Positions 21,101 through 36,100 of a stretch of DNA of 64,000 nt are shown piece by piece. The notes beneath the pieces were generated by a model, which made no database searches, had not been told where the DNA came from, and saw only the letters and a program-made list of their open reading frames with translations. This DNA comes from Saccopteryx bilineata (taxonomy: Eukaryota > Chordata > Mammalia > Chiroptera > Emballonuridae): NCBI RefSeq assembly GCF_036850765.1, contig NC_089498.1, positions 71,464,305 through 71,528,304 on the forward strand, read 5' to 3'. The translations under genes and the position numbers were made by a program. How positions within the stretch are numbered: position 1 is the first letter of the stretch; every line of letters begins with the position of its first letter.

Positions 21101-24100
21101 AACTGGGTGCTGATTATGGACTCGATGGTAATGCTAATAACTTTCCATCAGGGACATTTTATTACTTTTTAGATTGTAGCTTTGTCAGCATTTGTAGTCC
21201 TAGTGGACATAGTTGTGATCTGGAGGACGTCCATGACCTTGGCTTTTGTCTGAGCAGGAGATTGGCCAGGTAGACCTGGTGATCCAGACATATAGCCAAG
21301 GAGCTGTGTGTTAACTTTCCTTTATGTTGTGCTACTTTAGCCCAGATCTGATCAACCAAAAACCCCCCCAAAACACTGATTAATTAGGTGTGATGTGTAT
21401 ATGTGCTGTTTAAGTGAGAAGTGAAATGAAAACTAAGCACTACCTGTTTCGACTTTGTATTCCCTGCAGCTCGTCTCTTCCACCAAGCTTTCATCAGCTT
21501 TCGAAATTACATCATGCAGTCTCACTCCCTGGACGTGGACATTCACATTATTTTGAATGATATTTGCTTTAGTGCAGGCAAGTGTTTATAGAGATTTTTA
21601 AAAATCCTGTTGAACAAACTCTCTATTTCCTTTCTCTCCTTAGGCCTTGTTTAGAATAGGCTTTGTTAACATTCTCTATAAATAAGTCAGTGCTTGCATA
21701 GAAAGGAGGCTGTCTGGGTGCTTTTGTTTTTAAATGGGTCCTTGATCTAGTTACTAAGTCACCCATATGTCTCAGACTGGAGGTCGATTTGATCTCTCAC
21801 CATCTGCTCTTCACTGTGAGTTAATATAGACCGCAGTGAAGTGAACTTTCAGACAGGACAGAATTGATGCATGCAGCAGATTCCACTTGTTTCTACCACT
21901 GACTTCTTCATCCCTCATATCTAGACAGCTCTTGCCATAAAAGAGAAAAAGTAAGAACATCATCATTTTGTTCCCATAGGCAGCTTGGTTTTGGTTATAT
22001 ATTTTAGATGTATATGATTATTAGACCTTAACCTTGACCTGTACCAGGCACTGAGTGAGAACCTGGAGACAGAGTGGAGTGGGCCCCGACCCACCCTCAG
22101 AGCCACTGAGCAGTGGAGACTTCTTGCTGAGAAGTCAGTTCACTGTCACGCTTTGTCTCGCAGTGGTCTCTGTAGTTTAAAAATGATTGCACCTGCATTG
22201 CTCTTCAAGAACCACAGGCCTTCTCTCTAATGTATATTTCCAGATTTTTAAATTTTAATTTAACTTTCAACAATTCTGATCGTTACCTGCTTATGTTGGA
22301 AGAGTAGAACAGGGTGGGTGGCAGCAAGTTTTCTGTTTTCCTAGAAAAGATCGATGAAATTGGGAGGAACATGTAAGACAAAGCAGGATCTCAGAAAAGG
22401 GTAGTGTCTTGCTCCAGGGTTTTTCTTTTCATCTTGGCAATGTCCCCCAACTTAACCCACTAAGAAGAAAGGTCTCACTAAGTGTAGTTATGGATGACAT
22501 GTATTTGCACCTGTTAATGCATTTTTTTTTTTTTTCCAGCTCATGTGGATGATTTATTTCCATTTTTCTTGAGACATGCAAAACAGATATTTCCTATGTT
22601 GGAATGTAAAGATGATCTACGTAAAATCAGTGACTTAAGGTTACCACCTAATTGGTTAGTTTCTTCATTTGTGGATTGGAAATTTTCAGTTTCTAATCTT
22701 GGGAGATTAGTAATTATTATTATTTTTTATTGTATGCTGGATGATAAATCATAAGGAGTCTAGATTGTGTCGTTTTTCCTAGAAAAAGCAGCAGTGAATC
22801 CGGCAGGCAGGTAGCTGGTGTCTCCCCTCTGCCCTGATCCAGCTCTGTTTTAGGTTTATACTGAGATCTAGAGTAGCCCTTACTTTAGGGTGTCATCCTT
22901 ACAATTTGAATGTGTTCTTTCTGGTGTCTCAGCTGAATGCTCGGGGTGTTAACGAGCTCTCACAGCCATCGTGGCTACAACTCCAGCCTCCAGCACTTTG
23001 CCACCTCTTTGAGAATTTTTTCCAAACCCTTAGCAAGCTCTTCTCTGCTGGGCCCTGCACATGTTCCACCCAGCCCTCGGCCCAGGGCCATGGGGAACTC
23101 CCACACAGACTTTAAAGCTCCCCCTCTGCTCTACCCTTTCTTTTCTTCTGTACTCAGTCCTTTACATTTCAGCTGCTTCAGCACCTCTCAGTGTGGTCTC
23201 TGCTGCTCAGCTTGGTGGGACTACTATATTTTGCTTGACTTTTACCTCCTTATTCCCTCCTGGGCTGCAGTGAGGCTCATCTCAAGTGTTCCCTTCTTCC
23301 AGGGTCTGTAGTCCTGCACTACCTGTTGCCCATGTCTCCAAGCAGCTGCTACATATATTTTGTCCAGTTTTGTGTTTGTTTATGGTGGGAGGGCAAGTCC
23401 ACTGCCACTCGTCATGGCCAGAAGCGGAAGACTCAGTCATTTTACATTGTATATGTTGAAATTCAGAGCCTGGGAAGATTTGCTTATAAGCTCATGGGTT
23501 TAGAGCTGTGAAAGTGATGTGAGCATATCTGTGAAGTAGTTTAAACTTATTTTAATTCACTAATATGAATTTGGATTTTTCTGTTTCATGTTTAATAAAT
23601 GTCATTCTTGTCATTATTATAGTGTGGAAATGAAACTCATCATTTAATTAAGTTTTTAAAATTTTTTTTATTTATTGCTTTTAGAGAGAGAGGAAGGGAG
23701 AGAGAGCTTCATTTGTTATTTCACTTATATTTATGGATTCATTGGTTGATTCTTGTACGTGCATTGACTGGGGATCAAACCCACAACCTTGGCATACTGG
23801 GATGACACTTTAAGCAGTTGAGCTACTGGCCAGTGCTTAAGTTTTTTAAAGGTGTTATCTTAAGAATATTAGGATATTTCTTTGGGATTTTTTTCTGTTG
23901 AGAACTTTGCCAAGATAGATTTTGAAATTAATGAGATCAAACTGTTTACCTACTCATCTTTTAGGTATCCAGAAGCCAGAGCCATACAGCGGAAGATAGT
24001 ATTCCATTCAGGCCCCACAAACAGTGGAAAGACTTATCATGCCATCCAGAAATACTTGTCAGCAAAATCTGGAGTGTACTGTGGACCTTTAAAATTACTG

Positions 24101-27100
24101 GCACATGAGATCTTCGAAAAGAGTAATGCTGCTGTCAGTGTATTACCAAATATTTGCCGCTTTTCCTATAAATTTTGTGTGTGGGGGTGATAAGAATGAA
24201 GATGAGAAGGTGGAGTGCATATGTCGTATGCTGTGTGTTAAAAGTTGCCTTATTTCATTGCACCTAAGAAGCTATCAGTTGTAAGATGTACCATTATTTT
24301 ATGTACAACTGAGGAAGAAAAAGTATTACTAACTGAACTCTGACATACCAGTCAATTGTTAACGTATATCCTGATTTCAGAGATACTAAAATGTGAAAAA
24401 AAGTGTTTGAATAAATGAAATATAATGTCACAGAAAATTTCATGTATAGATACAGATAACCTGAACCTACTACCCAGGTCCTGTCAGATTCTAACATTTT
24501 TCTATACTTGTTTTATTTACTTTAAAAAACATTATTTATTGATTTTAGAGAGAGGGAGGGAGAAAGAAACATCAATTTGTTTTTCCATTTATTTATGCAT
24601 TTATTGGTTGTTTCTTGTATGTGCCCTGACCAGGGGATCCAATTTGCAACCTTGGCATATCAGGATAGTGCTCTAAACAACTGGGCTGCTGGGCCAGAGC
24701 TTACCTTTTTTTTTAAGAAATAAAATATTGGCCCTGGCCGGTTGGCTCAGTGGTAGAGCGTTGGCCTGGCGTGCAGGAGTCCCGGGTTCGATTCCCAGCC
24801 AGGGCACACAGGAGAGGCACCCATCTGCTTCTCCACCCCTCCCCCTCTCCTTCCTCTCTGCCTCTCTCTTCCCCTCCTTCAGCCAAGGCTCCATTGGAGC
24901 AAAGATGGCCCGGGCGCTGAGGATGGCTCTCTGACCTCTGCCTCAGGCGCTAGAGTGGCTCTGGTCACAACAGAGCAACACCCCGGATGGGCAGAGCATC
25001 TCTCCCTGGTGGGTGTGCCGGGTGGATCCCGGTCGAGCGCATGCGGGAGTCTGACTGCCTCCCTGTTTCTGGCTTCGGAAAAATACAAAAATAAAGAAAT
25101 AAATAAAATATTGATGTAGTTGCAACTCTCTGAAACCCTCTTTTGCTTCCTCAGAGTTAGCCACTACTCTATTATGATATTTAGTTTACCTTTTTTTAGA
25201 TTAGACTTCTGATGCTATCAAATAGAGCTAATAATAAAGACTAAAGCTACCTTTCCAAACCTGAAAAGGACTGAATATCCTGAGTTCTGAGGCATCGTTT
25301 TACTAACGGGGTCAAACTTTGATTTGTTTTATTATGACTATAATGTGAGATAAACCAGTTATGTAATTTATGTACTTTTCCTACATAATTGCCTCTTTAT
25401 CCATAAATACAGAACAAAGACTTTCTTTTACATATCACAGGATATTTATATAAAGCAGGACATTTAGTATTGATAGATCACTATTATTTAATCCATAGTC
25501 TATATTCAAATTTTGTCATTTGTCCAGTAACGATAACAACAGTCCCACCTTACCCCGTCCCCACTGCCCCCACCCCAGATCCCGTCCAGAGTCTCACACT
25601 GTATTTCATTGTCATGTTTCTAGTTTCTGTTAATCTGAGACAATTTCTTTTCCTTTGTCTTTCATAACCTTTGCATTTTGGAAGACTACTGTAGGTCAAG
25701 TGTGTTATAAACTGTCACTCAGTTTGATATGTTTGATGTTTCCTCATGGTTAGTTTCAGGCCACTGGGAGACCAGCTGTCCCGGTTTGCCTGAAGTTTCC
25801 CAGATTTAGCACCAAAAGCCCTTCATCTTTGGGAGCCCCTCAGTCTGGGCAAACCAGGTGGTTGATCCTCAGATATACCATGGCATTGATACTGGTCTTT
25901 CTCAAAGAATTATATTAGGAAGACTACATGCTTTTTTTTTTTAACTTTTCCATTGATTTGAGAGAGAGAGAAAAGAAGGGGGGGGAAGAGAGAGAAAGAG
26001 AAGGATTAACTTACTGTTCCATGTGGTGGTTCTATTTTGATTAGGTGCTCTAACTGGGGATCAAACTGCAACTTCAGTGCACTAGGATGACACTTGATTC
26101 ACTCAGCCACCCAGCCAGGGCCAGGAATACTGTACATTCTTAAATTTTATTTATAATATTCTTGAATATGGAAATACTTTATGTTCATTTTATTCTAATA
26201 AACTGAAATAGTATGGAAACCTACAAAGTTTAAAAGTGAAACTTCTATTTCTCATGCTTTTGTTACTTGAAAATTTAGCTGCCTTGAGATGTTTCCAAGT
26301 TTACATAGAGAGTAGCTTTTATTTTTTATGAAAAAAATTTTTTTTAAAAGATTGGCAATATTTTGTTTCAGCTGTTAAACAAATAAATTTGATGGTAGTG
26401 GAGAGAATACGCTATTAAACAATCAAAACTTCTTTTTGCTATTGTTTGCAAGGAGAAAATAACTCCAGGTTTCTTTTTGTCATCCTAGGATGTGCCGTGT
26501 GACTTAGTAACAGGTGAAGAGCGTGTGACAGTAGATCCCAGTGGGAAGCAGGCTGCCCATGTTGCTTGTACTGTTGAGATGTGCAGTGTTACAACTCCTT
26601 GTAAGTGTACACCATTTTTAAAAACTTAGTATTGTTTTCTTACTTTAAAATACTGATGAACATATGAAATGTTTTTTATTGTGAAAAAATTTTAAATTGA
26701 AACAAAGAAGAGAATAGTACAACAAATACCCAGTGTCTACTATCACTAATAAATGCCCAAAACTTTCTGTGATGAGTGCTTTTGAATATTCTTTTCCTTT
26801 TTTTTTCTTAACTAAAATTTTAACAGGTATGAAGTTACCTTTGTGCCAATATCAGTTCAGTCCTTCCCCTTCTTATTTTTCCCCCAGTATTATTTTGTAT
26901 TAGTTTCAGATGTACATATAGTGGTTAGACCAATGATTTTCATCCTTTTTACACTTGGGGACTGGTGAAAATAGAATCATTTCGGCATCACTAAGGCAGA
27001 AATCACCCTGAGCAAATTTGACTAAGATCATTGGGTCTGGAATCTTCATACAACATCAGGGTAGGTAACTCTTTTCATGGACCGGCATGAAATTTCTGGT

Positions 27101-30100
27101 GGACCAGTCCACACACTGGTGGTTGAAAAACACAGGGTTATATAATCACATACTTTACAGTGTTCCCCCTGATATTCCAGTACCTACCGGGCACCATACA
27201 TATTTATCTCAGTGTTAATTGACTGTATTACCTGTGCTGTACTTTGCGTCCTGACTGTTTCATAAGTACCAATCTGTACTTCTCAATCCCATCACCTTTT
27301 TCACCTAGTACCCAGTCCCCCTCCTCTCTGCCAGTCATAAATCTGTTCCCTGTGTCTATGAATCTATGTTCTGTTTTATTTGTTTATATTCTTTAGATTC
27401 AACATATGAGTGAAATCACATGGTACTTGTCTTTCTCTGACTGACTTATTTCACTTAGCATAATACCCTCTAGGTCCATCTATGCTGTCAGAAATGGTAA
27501 GATTTAACTTTTTTATAGCCATTTATTATTCATATTTTTTATCTTTTTAAAACAAAATTTTAAATTTATTTATTGATTTTAGAGAAAGAGAAATAGAGTA
27601 GAGGATACCAGTTTATTGTTCCATTTATTTATGTGTTCATTGGTTGTTTCTTTTATTTGCCCTGACTTAGCTTTGAACCCTCAACCTTGGTTTACTGGGA
27701 CAATGATCTCACCAACTGAGCTAACCTGCCAGGGCCCTGCCTCTTTATATACTGATATATATTACCAATCAATACTCTAGATTGTCTTAAAACATTTATG
27801 TGGTTATCATAGTGTATTATAGTTCCACATTTGCTTTTTATTCTATACGTTTTCAGATCTAGACTTGTTTTTTATGTATATACAATTACATATTATAAAA
27901 TACATATCAAGTTTATTCATTAAACTGTTACATAGTATTCTTTTTTTTTTTTTTTTTTGCATTTTTCTGAAGCTGGAAACTGGGAGGCGGTCAGACAGAC
28001 TCCCACATGCACCCGACCGGGATCTACCCGGCATGCCCACCAGGGGGCGATGCTCTGCCCATCTGGGGCGTTGCTCTGTTGCATCCAGAGCCATCCTAGT
28101 GCCTGAGGCAGAGGCCACAGAGCCAGCCTCAGTGCCTGGGCCATCTTTGCTCCGGTGGAGCCTTGGCTGCGGGAGAGGAAGAGAGAGACAGAGAGGAAGG
28201 GGGGGGGGTGGAGAAGCAGATGTGCTCTTCTCCTGTGTGCCCTGTCCAGGAATTGAACCCGGGACTCCTGCACGCCAGGCCGACGCTCTACCACTGAGCA
28301 AACTGGCCAGGGCCACATAGTTCTATTTTATGATGAAACATATACATTCCTACATTAAAGGATATTGAAGTTGTTTAAAGTTTTTCACTATTAAATGTAG
28401 CACTGCAGTCAACTAAGTTGTTTTAAAAATATTTAAAATGAAAATTAACTTTTTTTTATTACATATAAGCAATTATATCTTCTTATAGAAGACATAAAAT
28501 TAAATACAAAGAGAAGAAAAAAGTACATCATCTCCCAATCCCACCCATTCAGAATGAACAAATGTTAACCTTGTGGTGTATAATTTTCAGATTTTTTAAT
28601 GTGTTTTTTTGTATTGTATATCCATGTACTTATATGTGCACTGTGGGTAGGTGTAGTAAATAAAATAGGAGTTGTATATTATGTACTATTATGCCTTAGA
28701 GCTCATTATGTCCTATTTATTTATTTAATTATTATTAAGTGAGAGGTAGAGAGGCAGAGAGGTAGACTCCCGCATGTCCCCTGACCGGAATCGCTTTTCC
28801 ATTGCTTGGCAACTGAGCTATTTTAGTGCTTGAGACCAGGCTATGGAGCCATCCTCAGGGCCCAGGGCCAACTTGCTCAAATCATTAGAGCCATGGCTGG
28901 TTAATGATCCGATGTCATCATTTCTTATGGCTGAGTAGTATTCCATAGTATATAGTACCAAAGCTTTTTAATCCACTCGTCCACTGATGGACACTTGGGC
29001 TGTTTCCAGATCTTAGCTATTGTGAACAATACTGCCATAAACATGGGGGTGCATTTCTTCTTTTCAAACAGTGCTATGGTGTTCTTGGGGTATATTCCTA
29101 AAAGTGGTATAGCTGGGTCAAAAGGCAGTTCGATTTTTAATTTTTTGAAGAATCTCCATACTGTTTTCCACAGAGGCTGCAGCAGTCTGCATTCCCACCA
29201 GCAGTGCAGGAGGGTTCCCTTTTCTCCACATCCTCTCCAGCACTTATTCTGTGTTGTTTTGTTGATGAGTGCCATTCTGCCTGGTGAGAGGTGATATCTC
29301 ATTGTGGTTTTAATTTGCATTTCTTTAGTGATTAGTGATGTTGAGCATTTTTTTCATATGTCTATTGGCCATCTGTATGTCCTCTTTGGAGAAGTGTCTG
29401 TTCATTTCTTTCAACCATTTTTTGATTGGATTGTTTGTCTTCCTGGTATTGAGTTTTACAAGTTCTTTATAAATTTTGGTTATTAATCCCTTATCAGACG
29501 TATTGTCAAATATATTCTCCCATTGTGTAGTGTTACAAGTTCTTTATAAATTTTGGTTATTAACCCCTTATCAGATGTATTGTCAAATATATTCTTCTTT
29601 TTTTTTTTTTTTTTTTATAATTTTATTTTTTTAATGGGGTGACATCAGTAAATCAGGATACATATATTCAAAGATAACAAGTCCAGGTTATCTTGTCGTT
29701 CAATTATGTTGCATACCCACCACCCAAAGTCAGATTATCCTCTGTCACCTTCTATCTTGTTTTCTTTGTGCCCCTCCCACCCCCTATCCCTCTCCCATTC
29801 CACCCTCCCCCCCGTAACCACCACACTCTTATCAATGTCTCTTAGTTTCACTATTATGTCCCACCTACGTATGGAATAATACAGTTCCTGTTTTTTTCTG
29901 ATTTACTTATTTCGCTTCGTATCATGTTATCAAGATCCCACCATTTTGCTGTAAATGTTCCGAAGTCATCATTTCTTATGGCTGAGTAGTATTCCATAGT
30001 GTATATGTGCCACATCTTCTTTATCCAGTCATCTATTGATGGGCTTTTTGGTTGTTTCCATGTCCTGGCCACTGTGAACAATGCTGCAATAAACATGGGG

Positions 30101-33100
30101 CTGCATGTGTCTTTACGTATCAATGTTTCTGAGTTTTGGGGATATATACCCAGTAGAGGGATTGCTGGGTCATAAGGTAGTTCTATTTTCAGTTTTTTGA
30201 GGAACCACCATACTTTCTTCCATAATGGTTGTACTACTTTACATTCCCACCAACAGTGTATGAGGGTTCCTTTTTCTCCACAGCCTCTCCAACATTTGCT
30301 ATTACCTGACTTGCTAATAACAGCTAATCGAACAGGTGTGAGGTGGTATCTCATTGCCGTTTTGATTTGCATTTCTCTAATAGCTAAAGAAGATGAGCAT
30401 CTTTTCATATATCTGTTGGCCATTTGTATTTCTTCCTGGGAGAAGTGTCTATTCATATCCTCTTCCCATTTTTTTATTGGATTGTTTGTTTGTTTGTTGT
30501 TGAGTTTTATGAGTTCTTTGTATATTTTGGATATTAGGCCCTTATCTGAGCTGTTGTTTGAAAATATCATTTCCCATTTAGTTGGCTTTCTGTTTATTTT
30601 GTTATCAATTTCCCTTGCTGAGCAAAAACTTCTTAGTCTGATGTAGTCCCATTCATTAATTTTTGCCTTCACTTCTCTTGCCATTGGAGTCAAATTTATA
30701 AAATGCTCTTTAAAACCCAGGTCCATGAGTTGAGTACCTATGTCTTCTTCTATGTACTTAATTGTTTCAGGTCTTATGTTTAGATCTTTGATCCATTTTG
30801 AGTTAATTTTTGTACAGGGGGAGAGACTGTAGTCCAGTTTCATTCTTTTGCATGTGGCTTTCCAGTTTTCCCAGCACCATTTATTGAAGAGGCTTTCTTT
30901 TCTCCATTGTGTGTTGTTGGCCCCTTTATCAAAAATTATTTGACTATATATATGTGGTTTTATTTCTGGACTTTCTATTCTGTTCCATTGGTCTGAGTGT
31001 CTATTTTTCTGCCAATACCATGCTGTTTTGATTGTCGTGGCCCTATAATAGAGTTTGAAGTCAGGTATTGTTATGCCCCCAGCTTCATTCTTTTTCTTTA
31101 GGATTGCTTTGGCTATTCGGGGTTTTTTATAGTTCCATATAAATCTGATGATTTTTTGCTCTATTTCTTTAAAAAATGTCATTGGAATTTTGATGGGAAT
31201 TGCATTAAATTTGTATATTGCTTTGGGTAATATAGCCATCTTGATTATATTTATTCTTCCTAGCCAAGAACAAGGTATATTCTTCCATCTCATTATATCT
31301 TTTTCGATTTCCCTTAACAATGGTTTATAGTTTTCATTATATAAGTCCTTTACATTCTTTGTTATGTTTATTCCTAAGTATTTTATTTTTTTTGTTGCAA
31401 TCGTGAAGGGGATTATTCTTTTGAGTTCCTTCTCAGTTGTTTCATTGTTGGCATATAGAAAGGCTATTGACTTCTGTATGTTAATTTTGTATCCTGCGAC
31501 CTTACTGTATTGGCTTATTGTTTCTAGTAGTCTTTTTGTGGATTCTTTGGGGTTTTCGATGTATAGGATCATATCATCTGCAAAAAGTGATACCTTTACT
31601 TCTTCTTTTCCGATATGGATGCCTTTTATTTCTTTGTCTTGTCTGATTGCTCTGGCTAGAACCTCTAGTACCACATTAAATAAGAGTGGAGAGAGTGGAC
31701 AACCCTGTCTTGTTCCTGATTTAAGGGGGAAAGCCTTCAGTTTAGTGCCATTTAATATGATGTTAGCTGATGGTTTATCATATATGGCCTTTATCATGTT
31801 GAGATATTTTCCTTCTATACCCATTTTGTTGAGAGTCTTAAACATAAAATTGTGTTGTATTTTATCGAAAGCCTTTTCTGCGTCTATTGATAAGATCATG
31901 TGGTTTTTGTTCTTTGTTTTGTTGATATGGTGTATTACATTAACCGTTTTACGTATGTTGAACCATCCTTGAGATTCTGGGATGAATCCCACTTGATCAT
32001 GATGTATTATTTTTTTAATATGTTGTTGTATTCGATTTGCTAGTATTTTGTTTAGTATTTTAGCATCTGTATTCATTAGAGATATTGGTCTATAGTTTTC
32101 TTTTTTTGTGCCATCCTTGCCTGGTTTTGGTATGAGGGTTATGTTGGCCTCATAAAATGTGTTTGGAAGTATTGCTTCTTCTTCAATTTTTTGGAAGACT
32201 TTGAGTAGAATAGGAACCAAGTCTTCTTTGAATGTTTGATAAAATTCGCTGGTATAGCCGTCAGGGCCTGGACTTTTATTTTTGGGGAGGTTTTTAATGG
32301 TTTTTTCTATTTCTTCTCTACTGATAGGTCTGTTTAGGCTTTCTGCTTCTTCTTGACTCAGTCTAGGAAGGTTGTATTGTTCTAGGAATTTATCCATTTC
32401 TTCTAGGTTGTTGAATTTAGTGGCATAAAGTTTTTCATAGTATTCTACAATAATTCTTTGTATATCTACAGTGTCCGTGGTGATTTCTCCTCTTTCATTT
32501 TGGATTTTGTTTATATGAGTTCTTTCTCTTTTTTCCTTGGTAAGTCTTGCCAAGGGTTTGTCAATTTTGTTGATCTTTTCAAAGAACCAGCTCCTTGTTC
32601 TATTAATTTTTTCTATAGTTTTTCTGTTCTCTAATTCATTTATTTCTGCTCTGATTTTTATTATCTCCTTTCTTCGGCTGGTTTTGGGTTGTCTTTGTTC
32701 TTCTTTTTCTAGTTCCTTAAGGTGGGAAGTTAAGTGGTTCACTTGGGCTCTCTCTTGTTTGTTCATATATGCCTGAAGTGATATGAACTTCCCTCTTATC
32801 ACTGCTTTTGCTGCATCCCATAGATTCTGATATGTCGTATTGTCATTTTCATTAGTCTGTATATATCTTTTGATCTCTGCACTTATTTCTTCTTTGACCC
32901 ATTCATTTTTTAAAAGTATGTTGTTTAGTTTCCACATTTTTGTGGGATTTTTTTCCTCTTTTTTGCAGTTGAATTCTAGTTTCAAGGCTTTATGATCAGA
33001 AAATATGCTTGGTACAACTTCAATTTTTCTGAATTTGCTGATATTGTTTTTGTGGCCCAACATATGGTCAATTCTTGAGAATGATCCATGTACACTGGAG

Positions 33101-36100
33101 AAAAATGTATACTCAGTCACTTTGGGATGAAATGTCCTGTAGATGTCTATCATATCCAGGTGCTCTAGTGTTTTGTTTAAGGCCACTATGTCTTTGTTGA
33201 TTCTCTGTTTGGATGACCGATCTAGAGCCGTCAGGGGTGTATTGAGGTCTCCAAGTATGATTGTATTTTTGTCAGTTTTTGTTTTAAGATCAATAAGTAG
33301 CTGTCTTATATATTTTGGTGCTCCTTGGTTTGGTGCATATATATTAAGAATTGTTATGTCTTCTTGATTCAGTGTCCCCTTAGCCATTATGAAATGGCCA
33401 TTTTTGTCTCTAAGTACTTTTCCTGTCTTGTAGTCAGCATTATCCGATATGAGTATTGCTACACCTGCTTTTTTTTGGATGTTATTTGCTTGGAGTATTG
33501 TTTTCCAGCCTTTCACTTTGAATTTGTTTTTATCCTTGTTACTTAGATGAGTTTCCTGTAGGCAGCATACAGTTGGATTTTCTTTTTTAATCCATTCTGC
33601 TACTCTGTGTCTTTTTATTGGTGAGTTTAATCCATTTACATTTAGTGTAATTATTGATACTTGTGAGTTCCCTATTGCCATTTTATATCTTGCTTTATGT
33701 TAGTTTTGTCTTGTTTGATCCTTCTCTTTCGTTTTTCTATCTTTTGTTTTTATTTGGTTGTATTCCATACATCTTTCCTCTGTTGCTATCTTTTTTATCT
33801 CATGTGCTTCTGTGGTGGTTTTTTCAATGGTGGTTACCTTTGAGTAATGAAAAGGGTCCCTACCCTGTTCATTGTAGCGAACTATTTTGTGAGTACTTTT
33901 GCACTCCATCGTCCTTTGCTACTGTTAATCTCCGTCTTCTCCCCCTCTTTCTTTTTGTTGTTGTCACAGTTTAAATTTGGTTTTATTGTGTTCTTCTTGG
34001 AGCTTTTACTTGTGGCTCTGTTTTTTTTTGTTCTTTGTATCTGATTGGAGAACCCCCTTTAGTAATTCCTGGAGTGGGGGTTTTCTGATGATAAATTCCC
34101 TCATCTTTTCTGTATCTGTGAATGTTTTTATTTCTTCTTCGTATTTGAAGGATAGCTTTGATGGGTATAGTATTCGTGGCTGAAAGTTCCTCTCTTTCAG
34201 GACTTTAAATATTGGGGTCCACTCTCTTCTAGCTTGTAGAGTTTCTGCTGAGAAATCTGATGATAATCTAATGGGCCTTCCTTTATATGTTGTATTCTTC
34301 TTTTCCCTGGCTGCCTTGAGAATTTTTTCTTTGCTGTTGGTTTGTGTCAATTTCATTATGATATGCCTTGGAGTAGGTTTGTTGGGGTTAAGAAAACTTG
34401 GAGTTCTGTTTGCTTCTTGAACTTGAGGCTTTAGTTCTTTCCACAGGCTTGGGAAGTTCTCATCAATTATTTGTTTAAGTATGTTCTCCATTCCATTTTC
34501 TCTCTCTTCTCCCTCTGATATACCTATTATTCTTATGTTATTCTTTTTGATGGAGTCAGATAATTCTTGTAGGGCTATCTTATTTTTTTTAATTTTTGAG
34601 TCTCTTTCTTCTTCTCTCTGTTGTGCCTCAAGTTGCTTGTCTTCTATTTCACTAATCCTCTCTTCTATCTGACCTGTTCTATTAGCTAAGCTTGTTACTT
34701 CGTTTTTCAGCTCGTGAATTGAGTTTTTCATCTCTGTTTGATTTGTTTTTATAGTTTCAATTTCCTTGGACATATATTCTTTGTGTTCATGGAGTTGTTT
34801 TCTGAGCTCCCTATATTGCCTTTCTGTGTTTTCTTGTATATCTCGGAGGATTTTTAGGATTTCTATCTTGAATTCTCTGTCATTTAGCTCCAAGGTTTCC
34901 AATATATTAAATTTTTTCTCCATAGATTTTTCCTCATCTAGCTGTGTTACCTCTCTTTCTTTTGTATCCATGATATTCGATTTTCTCTTCCTTAATGGCA
35001 TCTGAGGGTGGTTTTGTTGATAGTATTAATGAGATTTAATAAAGAATAAAAAGTTAAAAAAAAATAAAAAAATAACAAATCGAAAAGAGTTGTTTTTTTT
35101 AAAAAAAATTAATAATGAAATAAAGAAAAATAAAATAAAATAAAAATTTTTAAAAAAAGGAAATTATTCCCCCCCTCTTTTTTTCCTCTCCTCTCCTCTC
35201 CTCTCCCCTCTTTCTTGAGAAAATCTTGTGGTGGACTGTGAGTTATAACAAACAATGCCTGTGATGGAGGGCCTGAATTGGGGAAAAGTAATAAAGGGGC
35301 AAAAAAGAGAGAAAGAAAAAAAAAAAAGAGCGTATGGACCCACAAAAAGCAAATAAGGAAAAAATTTGGGTCAAGAATAAAATGATTTGCTTTTAGGTGT
35401 TGGTTTTCTAAGAGTTATGATGAGAGGAATAAGAGGAAAATGGAAAAATGGGGGGACAAATTAAAAACTTACTATTGTATTTAGTGGAACAAGAACTAGA
35501 TAATATGGAGAGCCAGGGATGGGAGCACTGCTAGTGAGTTAAAAAGGTGAAGTAAAAACCCCCCAAAATGCCACAAACATAGGTTTGAGTCCCAGATAAG
35601 ATAATTTGTTTGTTATTGAGGTTTGAATGAGAGGAGATGTAAAGGAGAAAGGAAGAAACTAATATAGAGGGAGAAAAGAAAGAGAGAGAGAGAAAAAAAG
35701 AGGGAACCACTAAAAGAAGAAAAAAGAAAGGAGAGAGAGAGAGAGAGTTAAGGGTTTTGGAGTGCAACCCTCATAGAGAGAAAGGAAGAGAAGAGAAATG
35801 ATAATGGGAGATGTAACACTTATGGGTAGTGTAGTTCAAGGAGAGGAGAGAGTAAGACCGGTAGAGAGTTAATCGGCCAAATTGGAGGAGGAAAAAAAAG
35901 TCTCAAGAATGAAGATAAGAGAAACAAACGAACAAATATAATAAAATGGGATAGGTTATAAAGTCTGCAGATTATTCTTGATTTTGAGAGGTTATCTTCT
36001 TGCTTTTTCTTTTCTCTCCCTCTTCCTGGTCGGTGACTCTGTACCCCGGGTTCTGCCCCTTTGGCACGCTCAGGTAGAGGTTTGCAGTTGATAAGTCTCT

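Noticed and set aside
24730..24805. tRNA gene candidate with A and B boxes
   Set aside because: It is the tRNA-like head of SINE-B: the anticodon stem mispairs and the sequence runs on into a SINE body with an A tail.
31364..31972. 202-codon plus-strand ORF
   Set aside because: It is the mirror of the conserved L1 ORF2 reverse-transcriptase region; its hydrophobic look comes from reading Lys/Asn-rich code backwards.
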